39,651 bases of DNA from Candidatus Kutchimonas denitrificans. Lineage in GTDB: Bacteria; Gemmatimonadota; Gemmatimonadetes; Palauibacterales; KS3-K002. The DNA is taken from assembly GCA_011774835.1 (NCBI GenBank), contig JAACAK010000022.1:16357-56007 (forward strand). Direction: 5' to 3'. The translations under genes were made by a program, and so were the position numbers. Within the stretch, counting starts at the first letter, position 1. Each line of letters begins with the position of its first letter. Below the pieces are notes generated by a model. It was not told the origin of the DNA. It did no database searches and saw only the letters and a list, made by a program, of their open reading frames with translations. Positions 1-8,843 of this stretch are shown piece after piece.

Positions 1-365
1 AGATCCGCTTCCAGCCAGGTCAGGATGAACGCCTCGCACGGGTCGTCGGCCGAATCGTGCCAGAGGGCCGCCCGGGTCTGAACCGGATCCGATTCCATGA
101 AGTTGCCGGAGATCTCCAGCCCGAAAGTGTGGGCCCGACAGCCGCCGCCATACCCCACCTGCATCCGCAGCGTGTCACCGTCGATCTCCGCCTCCAGCAG
201 CGTGAACGGATCCAGCACGGCGTCCCCACCCGGCTGATCGACCAGCGTGACGGGGATGCCGTTCTCCTGACCGTCCTGCGTCGCGCCTGTCGGTTCGTCA
301 TCGCTGCAGGCGGGGGCGGCCAACAGCATGAGGAATGCCACGGTCCTCGGCCAGCTCATCTGCAT
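1..365 (-). CDS. Putative lipoprotein, C-terminus cut by window edge
   Basis: About 121 residues are visible; the gene runs off the left edge. The N-terminus is a hydrophobic stretch ending in a plausible lipobox (LAAPAC, Cys near residue 20) followed by acidic residues (SDDE), so the protein is probably exported and lipid-anchored. The start at 365 is preceded by GGGAGAAAG on the minus strand; a second ATG two codons later is possible. The mature part (pattern FTLLEAEIDGDTLRM, then a GGGC element and a later single Cys) looks like a small beta-rich domain, and the two Cys could form a disulfide. I do not recognise a named family. No base-composition oddity is seen. Confidence 0.7.
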   Translation of the reverse strand, partial: MQMSWPRTVAFLMLLAAPACSDDEPTGATQDGQENGIPVTLVDQPGGDAVLDPFTLLEAEIDGDTLRMQVGYGGGCRAHTFGLEISGNFMESDPVQTRAALWHDSADDPCEAFILTWLEAD

Positions 366-508
366 ATCTCTTTCTCCCACGTGCCCGACGCGGGCCTCCT
401 GGATGTCGCGCGCAGTACGTACGTGGGACGTCGTTCCGGGCCGAAACGTTAAGTCGCTCTGGCCGGGTGACAACACCGTGGTGCTCCTTCACCGGCGATA
501 CGTAACGA

Positions 509-540
509 GAGCCCTGCCATCCACGGGACGGACAGGGCTC
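509..540. terminator. Candidate bidirectional hairpin
   Basis: GAGCCCTG at 509-516 is exactly complementary to CAGGGCTC at 533-540, with a 16-nt loop. It sits just past the stop of the outer-membrane barrel gene (minus strand). There is no strong T-run, so it may be a weak terminator or an RNA stabiliser. Confidence 0.4.
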
Positions 541-578
541 GGGAAGATCAGCCGGGGCTGCCGCCCCCCCGACAGCGG

Positions 579-1217
579 CTAACGGCTCGCGCTGCCGATC
601 TTGATCATGTAACCCGCCGACGCGTAGAACGTGCGGGTCTTGATCCGGGTGACCTCCAGCGAGACCTGAGCGATGTCGGTGAGGCCCAGGTTGTATACGC
701 CGTCGACGAAAGCCTGGCCGGGCCCAGCGTCCAGCGAAACGCCGAGGCCGAAGATCAGCCCCGAGTCGGCGCCCTTGGTCCGCGGACCGGCAGCGATATC
801 CGCGCAGGTGACGTCCCGTTGGGTCGCGGTGGTCGCCGTACAGCCGGTCTCCAGCCCCAACACCAACCCCGCCAGCAGGTGCGGTGAGATGCGGCCCGGC
901 AACTGAACCACCAGATAGACGGGCAACTCGACGTAGTTCACGTCGAGCGCGACCACGCCATCGCCTTCGGCGAAGCCTTTCTGCGAGTACACCGCTTCGA
1001 ACTGTACGGCGAAGTAGCGGCTGAGGTCGGCCTTGGCGATGAGGCCCACATGGGATCCGGATCGGGTTCCGACATCCTCGGTGAACAGGAAACCGCCCAC
1101 ATCCGACGTCGCCCAGTTGAGGCCGCCGCGCACTCCGGCGGACACCACCTGAGCCACGGCCGGTTCCGCGCCGGCCGCCCACAGCGCGGCGATCAGGGCT
1201 AGTGCGAGTCGTCTCAT
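579..1217 (-). CDS. Outer-membrane beta-barrel protein (PorT/OmpA-like barrel type)
   Basis: The 212-residue product has a clear Sec signal peptide (residues 1 to about 22, ending AVAQ). Alternating hydrophobic and polar strands fill the rest: GVRGGLNWATSDV, YFAVQFEAVYSQKGF, NYVELPVYLVVQL, HLLAGLVLGLE, and a closing strand TFYASAGYMIKIG. This is the pattern of the outer-membrane barrel domain family found in PorT-like proteins. An inserted loop (about residues 127-150) carries two Cys (GCTATTATQRDVTCAD) that could form an extracellular disulfide. It is transcribed in the same direction as the chemoreceptor upstream but separated by about 250 bp, so it is probably a separate unit. Substrate or partner unknown. 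Confidence 0.75.
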   Translation of the reverse strand: MRRLALALIAALWAAGAEPAVAQVVSAGVRGGLNWATSDVGGFLFTEDVGTRSGSHVGLIAKADLSRYFAVQFEAVYSQKGFAEGDGVVALDVNYVELPVYLVVQLPGRISPHLLAGLVLGLETGCTATTATQRDVTCADIAAGPRTKGADSGLIFGLGVSLDAGPGQAFVDGVYNLGLTDIAQVSLEVTRIKTRTFYASAGYMIKIGSASR

Positions 1218-1451
1218 CTAGTACGAGCTCCTATCCGTGGCCTGGGCGCCCGGCCGGCGCCGTTATGATCGGGGATTTTGGGCGCAGGTCTAATAACCCG
1301 CCGCGCCGGCCTCTGCAAGCGGGGCTCGCTGACACAAACACCCGGGTCGGTCGGGGCGTTGGCTCTACCGATTCACCACACCCTACGCAGGGTCGGTGAA
1401 ACGGTTTCGTGGGAAGGGGAAAAGGAGGGTAATGCCGGGAGTGGGGCGCCG

Positions 1452-1465
1452 CAAACAAATGTTTG
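1452..1465. repeat. Short inverted repeat after the chemoreceptor stop
   Basis: CAAACA-AA-TGTTTG is a perfect 6+2+6 inverted repeat three bases past the stop codon of the chemoreceptor gene. The two-base loop is too small for a good RNA hairpin, so a protein-binding site or chance are both possible. Confidence 0.25.
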
Positions 1466-1468
1466 ACG

Positions 1469-3157
1469 CTACACTTCCCACTCGCCCACCAGACGCCGCA
1501 GCTGCTCCGCCGCCGCCACCAGCTCCGCCACCGACGCGCTGATCTCCTCCGTCGTCGCCGTTTGCTGCTGGATCGCCGCGCTCACGTCCTGGCTGCGGGA
1601 CGCGTGGCTGGTCGCCGTCGTGGTCACCGACTCGACATGCCCGGCCACCTGTTCCAGGAGCGTGCGGCTGCGGTTGGCGGTGAGGACCGCGTGATCGGTC
1701 GCCTCGGTGACCCGGCCGAGGCCACCGGCGATCGTGTCGAGGGCGCCCTCGGCGCCGCGGGCCACCGTTTCGACATGGAGGACCTGCTGCTCGCCCTCTC
1801 GCATCTTGGCCACGGTGCCGGAGATCCAGTCGCGCAGCTGAGCCACGACCTCCTCGACATCCTGAGCGGCGCCGTCGGCTTCCGAGGCCAGCTTTCGGAC
1901 CTCTTCCGCCACCACGCCGAAGCCCCGGCCCTCGTGGCCGGCGTGGGCCGCCTCGATGGCGGCGTTGAGGGAAAGCAGGTGAGTCTGCTCGGCGATCTGG
2001 GTGATACGCCGCACGAAGCCGGAGATCTTCTCGGACGCCGACTCGAGCCCTTCGACCTCCTCGCCGGTACGGTGGACCACCTCGCGCAAGGTCAGCAGCA
2101 GCTGGAGCGCCTGGCGGACCGACTCCTGGCTTTGCGCCGCCTCGCGGCTGATCGAGTGGCTGAGTTCCCGGTTCTCCGATGCCTCGGTCTCGAGCCGGGA
2201 GGTGCCCTCGCGCAACTCGAGGACAGCGGCGGCCGTCTCGTTCAGGGCGTGGGCCTGCCTCTCGGCGCCGTCGGAGATCTCGGTCATCGCCGTGGCGACT
2301 TCGTTGGTGGAGGCGGCGACCTGATCGGAGATGGCGGAGAAATCGGCTGCCGAGGAGGAGACCTGGGTCGCGGTAGAGGCGACCTGGGCGGCCAGGCTGC
2401 GAAGGTTGGTGGCCATCGTGTTGAATGCCTGGCCCAGCTCGCTGAACTCGCTGGGCATGTTGCCGTTGCTGATCAGCGTCCGCAGACGCCCGGTTCCCAG
2501 CTCGCGCGCCGCATAGACCAGCTGGGCCAGCGGCCGGTCGATGGAACGGACGACGGCCACCGCCAGTACCGCGCCCAGCGCCACGGCGAGGAAGGTGATG
2601 AACAGGACATAGAGGGCGCGCTGGCTGGCCCGGCCTTGCAGCGCGGCCGTCGACTCGGCGATCACCTCGCTGCGTCGGGCTCCCAGCTCGGAGATGAGCC
2701 GGGCCGCCTCGCGTGCCGTGGGCTGAACGGCATCGGCCAGGCGGCGGGCTTCCTCGCGCCGCCCCAGATCGTAGAGCGCGTGCGCCCGGGCGTAGTCGAC
2801 CTCCAGCTGGGTGAGCGACGCCGTCAGCCCCTCGACCAGGCGCGCGTCCTCGGCGGAGAGACGTTCCAGCTCCCGGTAGCGGTTCGCCTCTTCCTGGATC
2901 CGGCCGGCCAGCTCGTCGAAGCGCTGCCGTGCCTGCCGGTCCCCACTGGCCAGATATCCTTCGGCGCTGAAAATCAGGTCGAGGACATCGCGCTGGAGCG
3001 CGTTCCCGATCTCCGCCACCCTCTCCAGCTCGCCCATCTCGAGCTGGAATTCTTCCGATAGCCACCGCAGCGAACGAAAGCCGAGAAGGCCGCCAACCAG
3101 CAGTCCCAGCAGCAGGATGCTGAACGCGATCGCTTGCCGCGCCTTGATCGTATGCAT
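1469..3157 (-). CDS. Methyl-accepting chemotaxis protein
   Basis: Transmembrane chemoreceptor of 562 residues that would signal to a CheA/CheW array. TM1 is about 8-27, then a roughly 150-residue extracytoplasmic helical region (28-180, no Cache or PAS pattern; likely a four-helix bundle), TM2 about 181-203, HAMP about 204-256, then the long coiled-coil signalling region. The conserved hairpin tip lies at about 388-424 ([17 protein letters not shown], then HAGHEGRGF). The C-terminus ends GEWEV with no clear NWETF-type tether. Its start codon overlaps the stop of the upstream solute-binding lipoprotein (TGATG), so the two are translationally coupled. With no transporter permease beside them, the binding protein may be the ligand-presenting partner of this receptor (inference). 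Confidence 0.95.
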   Translation of the reverse strand: MHTIKARQAIAFSILLLGLLVGGLLGFRSLRWLSEEFQLEMGELERVAEIGNALQRDVLDLIFSAEGYLASGDRQARQRFDELAGRIQEEANRYRELERLSAEDARLVEGLTASLTQLEVDYARAHALYDLGRREEARRLADAVQPTAREAARLISELGARRSEVIAESTAALQGRASQRALYVLFITFLAVALGAVLAVAVVRSIDRPLAQLVYAARELGTGRLRTLISNGNMPSEFSELGQAFNTMATNLRSLAAQVASTATQVSSSAADFSAISDQVAASTNEVATAMTEISDGAERQAHALNETAAAVLELREGTSRLETEASENRELSHSISREAAQSQESVRQALQLLLTLREVVHRTGEEVEGLESASEKISGFVRRITQIAEQTHLLSLNAAIEAAHAGHEGRGFGVVAEEVRKLASEADGAAQDVEEVVAQLRDWISGTVAKMREGEQQVLHVETVARGAEGALDTIAGGLGRVTEATDHAVLTANRSRTLLEQVAGHVESVTTTATSHASRSQDVSAAIQQQTATTEEISASVAELVAAAEQLRRLVGEWEV

Positions 3158-4293
3158 CAGGTGCCGTCCTCCGGGCTGACGAGCTCGATCCCGGGGCCGG
3201 CGATCCGTCCGACCTTGACGTCCTTCTCACGCGGATCGCCGTTTTCGTCGAAACCGATCTCGCCGCTCACGCCCATGAACGCGTCGCGTTCGCTACCCAC
3301 CCGGTCCAGGTATCGACGGATCTTCTCCCGGTCGGCTCCCACCTCCTCGATCGCCTGGGCGATCAACATCGTCGCGTCGTACGCCAGCGCCGCCCAGGCG
3401 TCCGGGGCTACGCCGAACGCTGCCTGATACGCGGCAACGAACTCACGGTTCGCGGAATCCGGCGTCGCCGGGTGGTAGAACAGGAGCACGTACGTGCCGT
3501 CGAAGATCGAGTCGCGCCCCACCAGACCCAGCAGGCCGTCCCCGCCCAGGACCGGCGCGTCGAGCCCCAGCTCCCGCGCCTGCCGGATGATCCGTGCTGC
3601 GCCGTCGTCCAGGCCGGCGACGAAGATCAGGTCCGGCCGCGCGCCGCGCGCCCCCAGCAGGAAGGGCTCGAAGTCGGTCGTCTCACCCTCGATGTACGGG
3701 TACTCGCCCGGCAGCATGCCGCCGCCGGCCGTGTACGCGGAGCCGAACGCCTGGCGCAGACCGCGGCCGAAGGCGTCGTTGGCGTAGAACGTGACCGCGC
3801 GCCGGCCCAACCGCTGAAGCGCGAAGCGCGCCAGGCCCGCCGCGCTCACCGCGTCGCTGGGGCTGATCCGAAAGATCCACTCTCCCGCCTCGCTGATCTC
3901 CGGACTCGTGGCCGTCGCGGAAACCGCCACCAGGCCCCGCTCGTAGATCGGCGCCGTCGCCAGCACCGCGCCCGAGTTGGAGTGGCCCATCACCGCCACG
4001 ACCCTCGGGTCCGTGAGAAACTCTTCCGCGACGCCCACCGCGCGTCGCGGATCAGCGCTGTCGCTCACAACCAGCAGCTCCAGCGTCTTGCCTCGCAGAC
4101 CGCCGGCCGCGTTGATCTGGTCACGGGCCAGCTGGGCGCCTCGAAGCGTATGCACGCCCAGCGCCTGCTCCAGCGGGGCGGCGACCCCGACGATGATCGT
4201 GGCGTCGGAGTCCCCGCAGGCGCCGAGAGCGAGGCAGAGAACGGTCGCGCACCCCAGGAGGACGGCGGGTCGGGCCGTCGTGGATCGTTTCAT
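3157..4293 (-). CDS. LivJ-type solute-binding lipoprotein (periplasmic binding fold I)
   Basis: The 378-residue protein has a lipobox LALGAC with Cys26, followed by the Leu/Ile/Val-binding protein family signature: [14 protein letters not shown] near the mature N-terminus, [37 protein letters not shown], and [10 protein letters not shown]. The family binds branched-chain amino acids, amides or related small molecules between two lobes in the periplasm. Length is typical. No permease or ATPase of a Liv transporter is adjacent; instead the stop codon overlaps the start of a chemoreceptor by one base. This argues for a sensory rather than an uptake role. The ligand cannot be told from the sequence by eye. 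No convincing Shine-Dalgarno precedes the ATG. Confidence 0.9.
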   Translation of the reverse strand: MKRSTTARPAVLLGCATVLCLALGACGDSDATIIVGVAAPLEQALGVHTLRGAQLARDQINAAGGLRGKTLELLVVSDSADPRRAVGVAEEFLTDPRVVAVMGHSNSGAVLATAPIYERGLVAVSATATSPEISEAGEWIFRISPSDAVSAAGLARFALQRLGRRAVTFYANDAFGRGLRQAFGSAYTAGGGMLPGEYPYIEGETTDFEPFLLGARGARPDLIFVAGLDDGAARIIRQARELGLDAPVLGGDGLLGLVGRDSIFDGTYVLLFYHPATPDSANREFVAAYQAAFGVAPDAWAALAYDATMLIAQAIEEVGADREKIRRYLDRVGSERDAFMGVSGEIGFDENGDPREKDVKVGRIAGPGIELVSPEDGT

Positions 4294-4453
4294 GGTGTGA
4301 TTCGGTTTGTGGGCCGACGGGAGAGGGGTCGGTTAACCTACAATATGTGGGTCACTTAGCGGGCGTCAAGGCCACCCCCGATGCTACACGGGAGAGGTCG
4401 TCGGGGTCCTCGCCGCCCTGGGGGAACTCGCCGCCGGCTGCCGTGCGCGACGG

Positions 4454-5140
4454 CTAGCCTACCTCATCGGCGGCGATCTCGTCCTCGTCGTAGTAGTCCA
4501 GCTTGTGGAGCGGCATGACCACGCTGGAGAGGACGTTGAGGACGTGGGCGGCGATCCGCTTGTAAAAGCGGACCCCCAGGGCCAGGGCGGTGGCGGTGCC
4601 GGCGCTGTAGTCGCTGGCGGCGATGCGGGTGACGAGAGCATCGCAGCGATGGGTCAGCACCCGACCCTCCTGGGTCAGGACCAGCGCTCGCTCTCGGTCC
4701 GAGGTGCTGAACACCTGCGCGGTGTCGGCGAATTGCTGTTCGACGGAAGCCCGGATCTCCTTCAACTCGGCCACGATCTCGTCGTCGGGCAGAGCGGCGG
4801 GATGGATCTCCCGCAGTTCGGAGAGGTTCTTGGCGTAGTCTCCGATCCGCTCCACGTCTTTGACCAGGCTCATGAGCAGCAGGCAGTAGGGCAGGGAGGG
4901 CCAGTTGCCGAGCGAGAGGTGCGCGATGACCTGCTTGCGGATCGTGCGCTCCAGCTTGTTGACCTGCACGTCCTTCTTGTAGATCTGGGTTCGCTCGTTG
5001 GGCGCCACCGTGTCGGTGAAGTACATCACGCCGGCCTGGATCGTCATCTGGTTCGTCATCTCCAGCATCTGGGAGAAGTTCTTCCCCATGGCGGCCAAAG
5101 GCTTGTCCGAACGGAAGATGGTAAGCAGCTCACGAAGCAT
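4454..5140 (-). CDS. PhoU-domain protein
   Basis: Helical 228-residue cytoplasmic protein with PhoU-like features: the helix containing KKDVQVNKLERTIRKQVIAHL and the conserved segment LLMSLVKDVERIGDYAKNLSEL (about residues 88-110), which in PhoU proteins contributes acidic metal-binding residues (E/DxxxD type). A second helical repeat follows (about 125-215). PhoU proteins restrain phosphate uptake and link transporters to phosphate sensing. The gene starts 12 bp after the Na/phosphate cotransporter gene on the same strand, so the pair is an operon in which PhoU probably controls that transporter. Some PNaS transporters carry PhoU as a fused C-terminal domain; here it is a separate chain. Confidence 0.88.
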   Translation of the reverse strand: MLRELLTIFRSDKPLAAMGKNFSQMLEMTNQMTIQAGVMYFTDTVAPNERTQIYKKDVQVNKLERTIRKQVIAHLSLGNWPSLPYCLLLMSLVKDVERIGDYAKNLSELREIHPAALPDDEIVAELKEIRASVEQQFADTAQVFSTSDRERALVLTQEGRVLTHRCDALVTRIAASDYSAGTATALALGVRFYKRIAAHVLNVLSSVVMPLHKLDYYDEDEIAADEVG

Positions 5141-5152
5141 GGTGCGCCTCCA

Positions 5153-6331
5153 CTAGCGGGCGAGCAGCTGATTCAGCACGGCCAGCAGGGCCGGCAGCCC
5201 GTAGAAAAGCATGATGATATAGAGCAGAGCGTACGTCCGCGAGCGGACCGCCACCGCCGCCAGTCGCCGGGCGCCGGTCAGGGGGAGGTTCCGGATCCGC
5301 TCGACCGGGTAGATGAGCAGCGTCGCGGACAGGTTGAACAGCAGGTGGACGAGGGCGATGGTCACGCCCCATCGCGCGTTCGGCCCGGTCACGGCCAGGG
5401 CGGCCAGCAGCGCCGTGATCGTGGTCCCGATATTGGCTCCGATGGTGATCGGGAAAGCCTGTGCCAGCGTGATCAGCCCCGCCCCGGCCAGCGGCACGAG
5501 GAGCGAGGTGGTGATCGAGCTCGACTGCACCATGAAGGTCACCAGCATCCCGAGGATGATGCCGATCGGGGCCGCCCGATGAAATCCCCGGGCGACGATC
5601 ACCTCGACCCGGGAGTGCATCGCGCCGCGCATCGTTCGGACCAGGAACATCAGCGCGAAATAGATGAGCGCACCGGATACCAGGACCAGCACGATCGCCT
5701 GAAGCCGCACCGACGGGATGACGGCGCCGATCGCCGCCTTGATCGGCGCCAGCGCCGCTTTCAGCGCCCCCTTGATCGGGCTGTCGTATTCCACGCCGCC
5801 CCCGAACCCCACCAGCAGCCCGGACAGCGATGTCGCCATCCGCTGCAGGTAGCCCGTCGCCATCTCCAGCGGCAGCAGCAGCACCACGGCCATGAAGTTG
5901 AAGAAATCGTGACAGGTGGCCACCGAGAATGCCCGATAGAACTCCTGCTTTCTTCCCATGTGCGCCATCGACACGATCGTGTTGGTGACGGTCGTGCCGA
6001 TGTTCGCGCCCATCACCATCGGGACCGCGTTGGCCAGCGGCAGCGGGTTCTCGGGCGCCGCCACCAGCGCCACGATCAGCGAGGTCGTTACCGATGAGCT
6101 CTGCACCAGGGTCGTCGCCAGGAGCCCCACGATCAGCCCCATGAAGGGGTTGCGGGTGGCGGCGAAAAACGACTCGAGCAGACCGCCGCCCAGCGACTTG
6201 AAAGCGTCGCCCAGACCGTTCACCCCCAGCAAGAAGAAGAACAGCAGGAGGAGCACCGCGACCGCCCGAACCAGCGGGTGCGGGGCGTAGGGCCGCCTGA
6301 AGCTGGGGAACGTGGCTAGAGCCGGCGACAA
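5153..6331 (-). CDS. Na+/phosphate cotransporter, PNaS family
   Basis: Inner-membrane transporter of about 392 residues with the internal duplication that defines the Na/Pi-cotransporter II family: QSSSVTTS at 77-84 and QSSSITTS at 269-276, each followed by GANIGTT (108-114 and 298-304). These QSSS/GANIGTT pairs form the substrate and sodium site. Eight or more hydrophobic segments are visible. The annotated start is a TTG with no strong Shine-Dalgarno; a start a few codons downstream before the first TM (about residue 21) cannot be excluded. A direct repeat resembling a Pho box lies 62-79 bp upstream, and phoU follows 12 bp downstream, giving a phosphate-responsive uptake operon. Confidence 0.9.
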   Translation of the reverse strand: MSPALATFPSFRRPYAPHPLVRAVAVLLLLFFFLLGVNGLGDAFKSLGGGLLESFFAATRNPFMGLIVGLLATTLVQSSSVTTSLIVALVAAPENPLPLANAVPMVMGANIGTTVTNTIVSMAHMGRKQEFYRAFSVATCHDFFNFMAVVLLLPLEMATGYLQRMATSLSGLLVGFGGGVEYDSPIKGALKAALAPIKAAIGAVIPSVRLQAIVLVLVSGALIYFALMFLVRTMRGAMHSRVEVIVARGFHRAAPIGIILGMLVTFMVQSSSITTSLLVPLAGAGLITLAQAFPITIGANIGTTITALLAALAVTGPNARWGVTIALVHLLFNLSATLLIYPVERIRNLPLTGARRLAAVAVRSRTYALLYIIMLFYGLPALLAVLNQLLAR

Positions 6332-6392
6332 TCCGGTCGTTGGGTTCCAGAGTCGATTCGGGCTGCTACGAGAACGAGGTAAAGCCGCCGCA

Positions 6393-6410
6393 ATGTTACA
6401 GCGATGTTAC
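6393..6410 (-). promoter_or_regulatory. Candidate Pho box (7+4+7 direct repeat)
   Basis: Read on the minus strand, GTAACAT (6410-6404), four bases CGCT, then GTAACAT again (6399-6393): an exact 7-bp direct repeat with 11-bp period. The geometry equals the enterobacterial Pho box (two 7-mers, 4-bp spacer) and the 11-bp PhoP repeats of Firmicutes. A weak -10-like TTTACC follows nine bases downstream (6383-6378). It lies upstream of the Na/phosphate cotransporter-phoU operon, which fits control by a PhoB-type regulator. Confidence 0.5.
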
Positions 6411-6622
6411 GTTCTGGCAAGCGGTCGCCGGAGACCCGCGCCGGCCACGGTTGCGACCTCCGGGCCCCGAGCCTAAGCTTGCCGCGCGATGATTCCGTTC
6501 CCACAGATCGGTCGAGCCCGGGGCGCAGGCTCGAGCTACGGTTCCGCGGTCGGGAACCGCCCACGATCGGCGTGCGGTCGCCGGCACAGGGCACCGCCGG
6601 CCGGCAACAAGGGGGTGTCAGC

Positions 6623-7693
6623 ATGGATTCAGCGCCGTTGCGTCCGTCGAAGTTAGCCCTTGTCTTCCTGTTGCTGGTGGCCGGGGCGGGTTGCGGCCGC
6701 GAGAGCGAGGGGCCTTTCCCACTCCTGACCGGCGCCTACCTGGGTCAGACGCCGCCGGGCGACAGCGCCCGACTCTTCGCTCCTGGCATCGTGTCGAACG
6801 GCATGTTCAACCGCGACCTGGCGATGACCCCGGACGGAAACGAGATGTACTGGTCTACGATCGTCGGGCCCTACACGGTCATCATGAGCTCGCAGCGCGT
6901 GGACGGCCGCTGGACCCGACCGCGCGTCGCCCCTTTCTCAAACAACCCCGAGTACATGAACCTCGAACCGCACATCGCGCCGGACGGTCAACGCTTCTAC
7001 TTCCTCTCCAATCGCCCCCGGGGCGGCGGTCCCATGCCGCGCGATCAGATCGGGCGCTGGGTGAACCAGGACATCTGGGTCATGGACCGCCTGGAGGATG
7101 GTTGGGGCGCGCCGTACAACCTGGGGCCGCCGGTCAACAGCGAGGACGAGGAGTATTTCCCATCGGTCACCCGCGACGGGACCATCTACTTCACTCGCGC
7201 CCCCGCCGGAACTCAAGAGAGCTACATCTACCGGTCGCGACGGCGCGCCAACGGTTACGCCGAGCCCGAGAGGCTGCCGGCTCAGGTCAACTCGGGACAG
7301 GTCCAGTTCAACGCGTTCGTCGCTCCCGACGAAAGCTACGTGATCGTCTCCGTCTTCGGTCGCTCCGACAGCATGGGTGGCACCGACTACTACATCGTTT
7401 TCCGCAGCGAGAGCGACGAGTGGAGCGAACCCATCAACATGGGACAGCCGGTGAACTCGTCGTCTGGCGGCGAGTATTCCGCTTTCGTCTCTCCCGACGG
7501 CCAGTTCCTGTTCTTCATGTCGGCTCGACCCGGCCCGCTCGGCGAACTGCCGGATTCCCTCACCGTCGCTCGCCTCGAGCGCACCTACGACGGTCCCGGC
7601 AACGGCAACCCCGACATCTACTGGATCGGCGCCGGTCTGATCGACGACCTGCGAGCCCGGGCCTCCTGGGGACCGGACCCGGAATCCGAGTGA
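6623..7693 (+). CDS. PD40/TolB-like beta-propeller lipoprotein
   Basis: The start chosen (6623) follows AAGGGGGTG and gives a 356-residue protein with a lipobox VAGAGC (Cys24); the reading frame is open 73 codons further upstream but that extension is arginine-rich and lacks a signal peptide. The mature protein is a run of WD40-like (PD40, TolB-type) blades: DLAMTPDGNEMYWS, PHIAPDGQRFYFLSNR, YFPSVTRDGTIYFTR, FNAFVAPDESYVIVS, and YSAFVSPDGQFLFFMS. This is a six-bladed propeller layout, anchored to a membrane and facing the periplasm or outside. Such proteins mediate protein or glycan contacts; no enzyme motif is visible. It appears monocistronic. Confidence 0.85.
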   Translation: MDSAPLRPSKLALVFLLLVAGAGCGRESEGPFPLLTGAYLGQTPPGDSARLFAPGIVSNGMFNRDLAMTPDGNEMYWSTIVGPYTVIMSSQRVDGRWTRPRVAPFSNNPEYMNLEPHIAPDGQRFYFLSNRPRGGGPMPRDQIGRWVNQDIWVMDRLEDGWGAPYNLGPPVNSEDEEYFPSVTRDGTIYFTRAPAGTQESYIYRSRRRANGYAEPERLPAQVNSGQVQFNAFVAPDESYVIVSVFGRSDSMGGTDYYIVFRSESDEWSEPINMGQPVNSSSGGEYSAFVSPDGQFLFFMSARPGPLGELPDSLTVARLERTYDGPGNGNPDIYWIGAGLIDDLRARASWGPDPESE

Positions 7694-8033
7694 GCTCGAT
7701 GACGCCCTGAGCCGCCGAACCGTAGAAGATCACGACAGGCGACGTCGAGAAAATCAACAGCCCGAAAGCGTCCACCGGGCGTGCGATCGCAGAGATCGTC
7801 GACTCCGAGAGCGCCGCGGGCGTTGGCATTCTCGACAGTCCGCCCAGGGGGGAGGGCGGAGGCGGGGCGGGCGCTGCAGGGCGCAAGCCACTACAGCACA
7901 ATCACTTACAGGTGAGCGGACTCGTGTGGGGATTCCCGGCACCGTCGTTGCTCTGGTAGAGAGCGGCGCAGAGCGGTACGGCGTCGCGGCGCCGTTCCGC
8001 TTCGGTTCCGGTGGACCTGCTGGGAGGTACAAC
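7694..8033 (+). other. Intergenic stretch without a supported gene
   Basis: About 340 bp between the propeller lipoprotein and the GcvH-like gene. Open frames here (both strands) are arginine/proline-rich and lack start signals. I see no RNA gene, convincing promoter or strong hairpin. The frame of the next gene is open back to 7926 but its credible start, with a Shine-Dalgarno, is at 8034. Confidence 0.5.
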
Positions 8034-8687
8034 ATGTTGATCGTGCTATTCGCGTTCGTGGTCGTATCGGCGATCGTCATCCACCACTTCGCGGTGGAGC
8101 GCCGCCGAGCGCGGCAGGCGGAGGAGGTGCGGGCGGAGCCGGTTCCGGTGCCGGCCTCCGGTATGCTGGGCGGACTTCCCGCCGGCTCGTATCTGTCGCC
8201 GGGTTTCACCTGGTGCCGGAAGGAGAACGGCGAGCTGCATGTCGGCGCCCATCCCATGCTGCTGAGGCTGGTCGGCGCGCCCTACGAGCTCGAGGTCGCA
8301 GCCGACCGGGGTCGGGTGGGCAAGGGCGAGCCGCTGATTCGGATCAAGAAGGGGCACCGCAGCCTGACGCTCCCGGCGCCCGTGGCCGGGCAGCTGAAGG
8401 GTCGGCGGCGGATCGCGGCGGTGGGATCCGATGAGAGTGACGCCTGGCTTTGCTGCATGGAGCCCGAGGATCTGGACGAGACGATCCCGACCTGGATGAG
8501 CGGCGACGAAGCGGAACGTTGGACCGAGCGGCGCTACGATGAAATTCGCGAGCATTTCCTGCGCGCCGGAGTGGACGATCGGTTGGGTGTCACGCTGGCC
8601 GACGGCGGCGATCTTCCCGTCGGGGTGCTGGGCGAGCTGGACGAAACGCGCTGGCGCGACTTCTCCGACACCTTCCTGCGGGAGTGA
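8034..8687 (+). CDS. Membrane-anchored GcvH-like (lipoyl-fold) protein lacking the lipoyl lysine
   Basis: The start at 8034 follows GGGAGGT and makes a 217-residue protein with one N-terminal TM (2-19), a short linker, and a domain at about 50-150 that aligns with glycine cleavage H protein: YLSPGFTWCRKENGELHVG matches the H-protein YSKEHEWLRKE element, and VGKGEPLIRIKKGH then RSLTLPAPVAG matches VSAGDDCAVAESVK then AASDIYAPVSG without a gap. In that alignment the lipoylated lysine is replaced by His108 (Lys105 and Lys106 are nearby). A Trp-containing C-terminal part (DAWLCCMEPEDLDE) also fits the H-protein fold. It is therefore likely a non-lipoylated, membrane-tethered relative with a binding rather than a swinging-arm role. 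No other glycine cleavage genes are near. Confidence 0.7.
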   Translation: MLIVLFAFVVVSAIVIHHFAVERRRARQAEEVRAEPVPVPASGMLGGLPAGSYLSPGFTWCRKENGELHVGAHPMLLRLVGAPYELEVAADRGRVGKGEPLIRIKKGHRSLTLPAPVAGQLKGRRRIAAVGSDESDAWLCCMEPEDLDETIPTWMSGDEAERWTERRYDEIREHFLRAGVDDRLGVTLADGGDLPVGVLGELDETRWRDFSDTFLRE

Positions 8688-8843
8688 AGGAGCCGGCCGG
8701 AGGCCGATCCACAGGTCCACGCCGCGCCGCCACCGGCCCGGCCCGCTCCGACGACCTTCCCACGGGCGCTCGTTTCCCATCTGCTGGACGCGAGCGCCCC
8801 TGCCCACTTGTGACCCACGGCCGGCTCGCAAGGTTATTATTGT

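Noticed and set aside
1463-3061. Plus-strand open frame opposite the chemoreceptor
   Set aside because: Shadow of the chemoreceptor coding strand caused by high GC; no start signals or domain.
4505-6097. Plus-strand open frame of 530 codons opposite phoU and the phosphate cotransporter
   Set aside because: His/Gln/Arg-rich shadow of well-supported genes.
6404-6622. N-terminal extension of the propeller lipoprotein
   Set aside because: The extension has no signal peptide and is arginine-rich; a Shine-Dalgarno and a lipoprotein signal begin at 6623.
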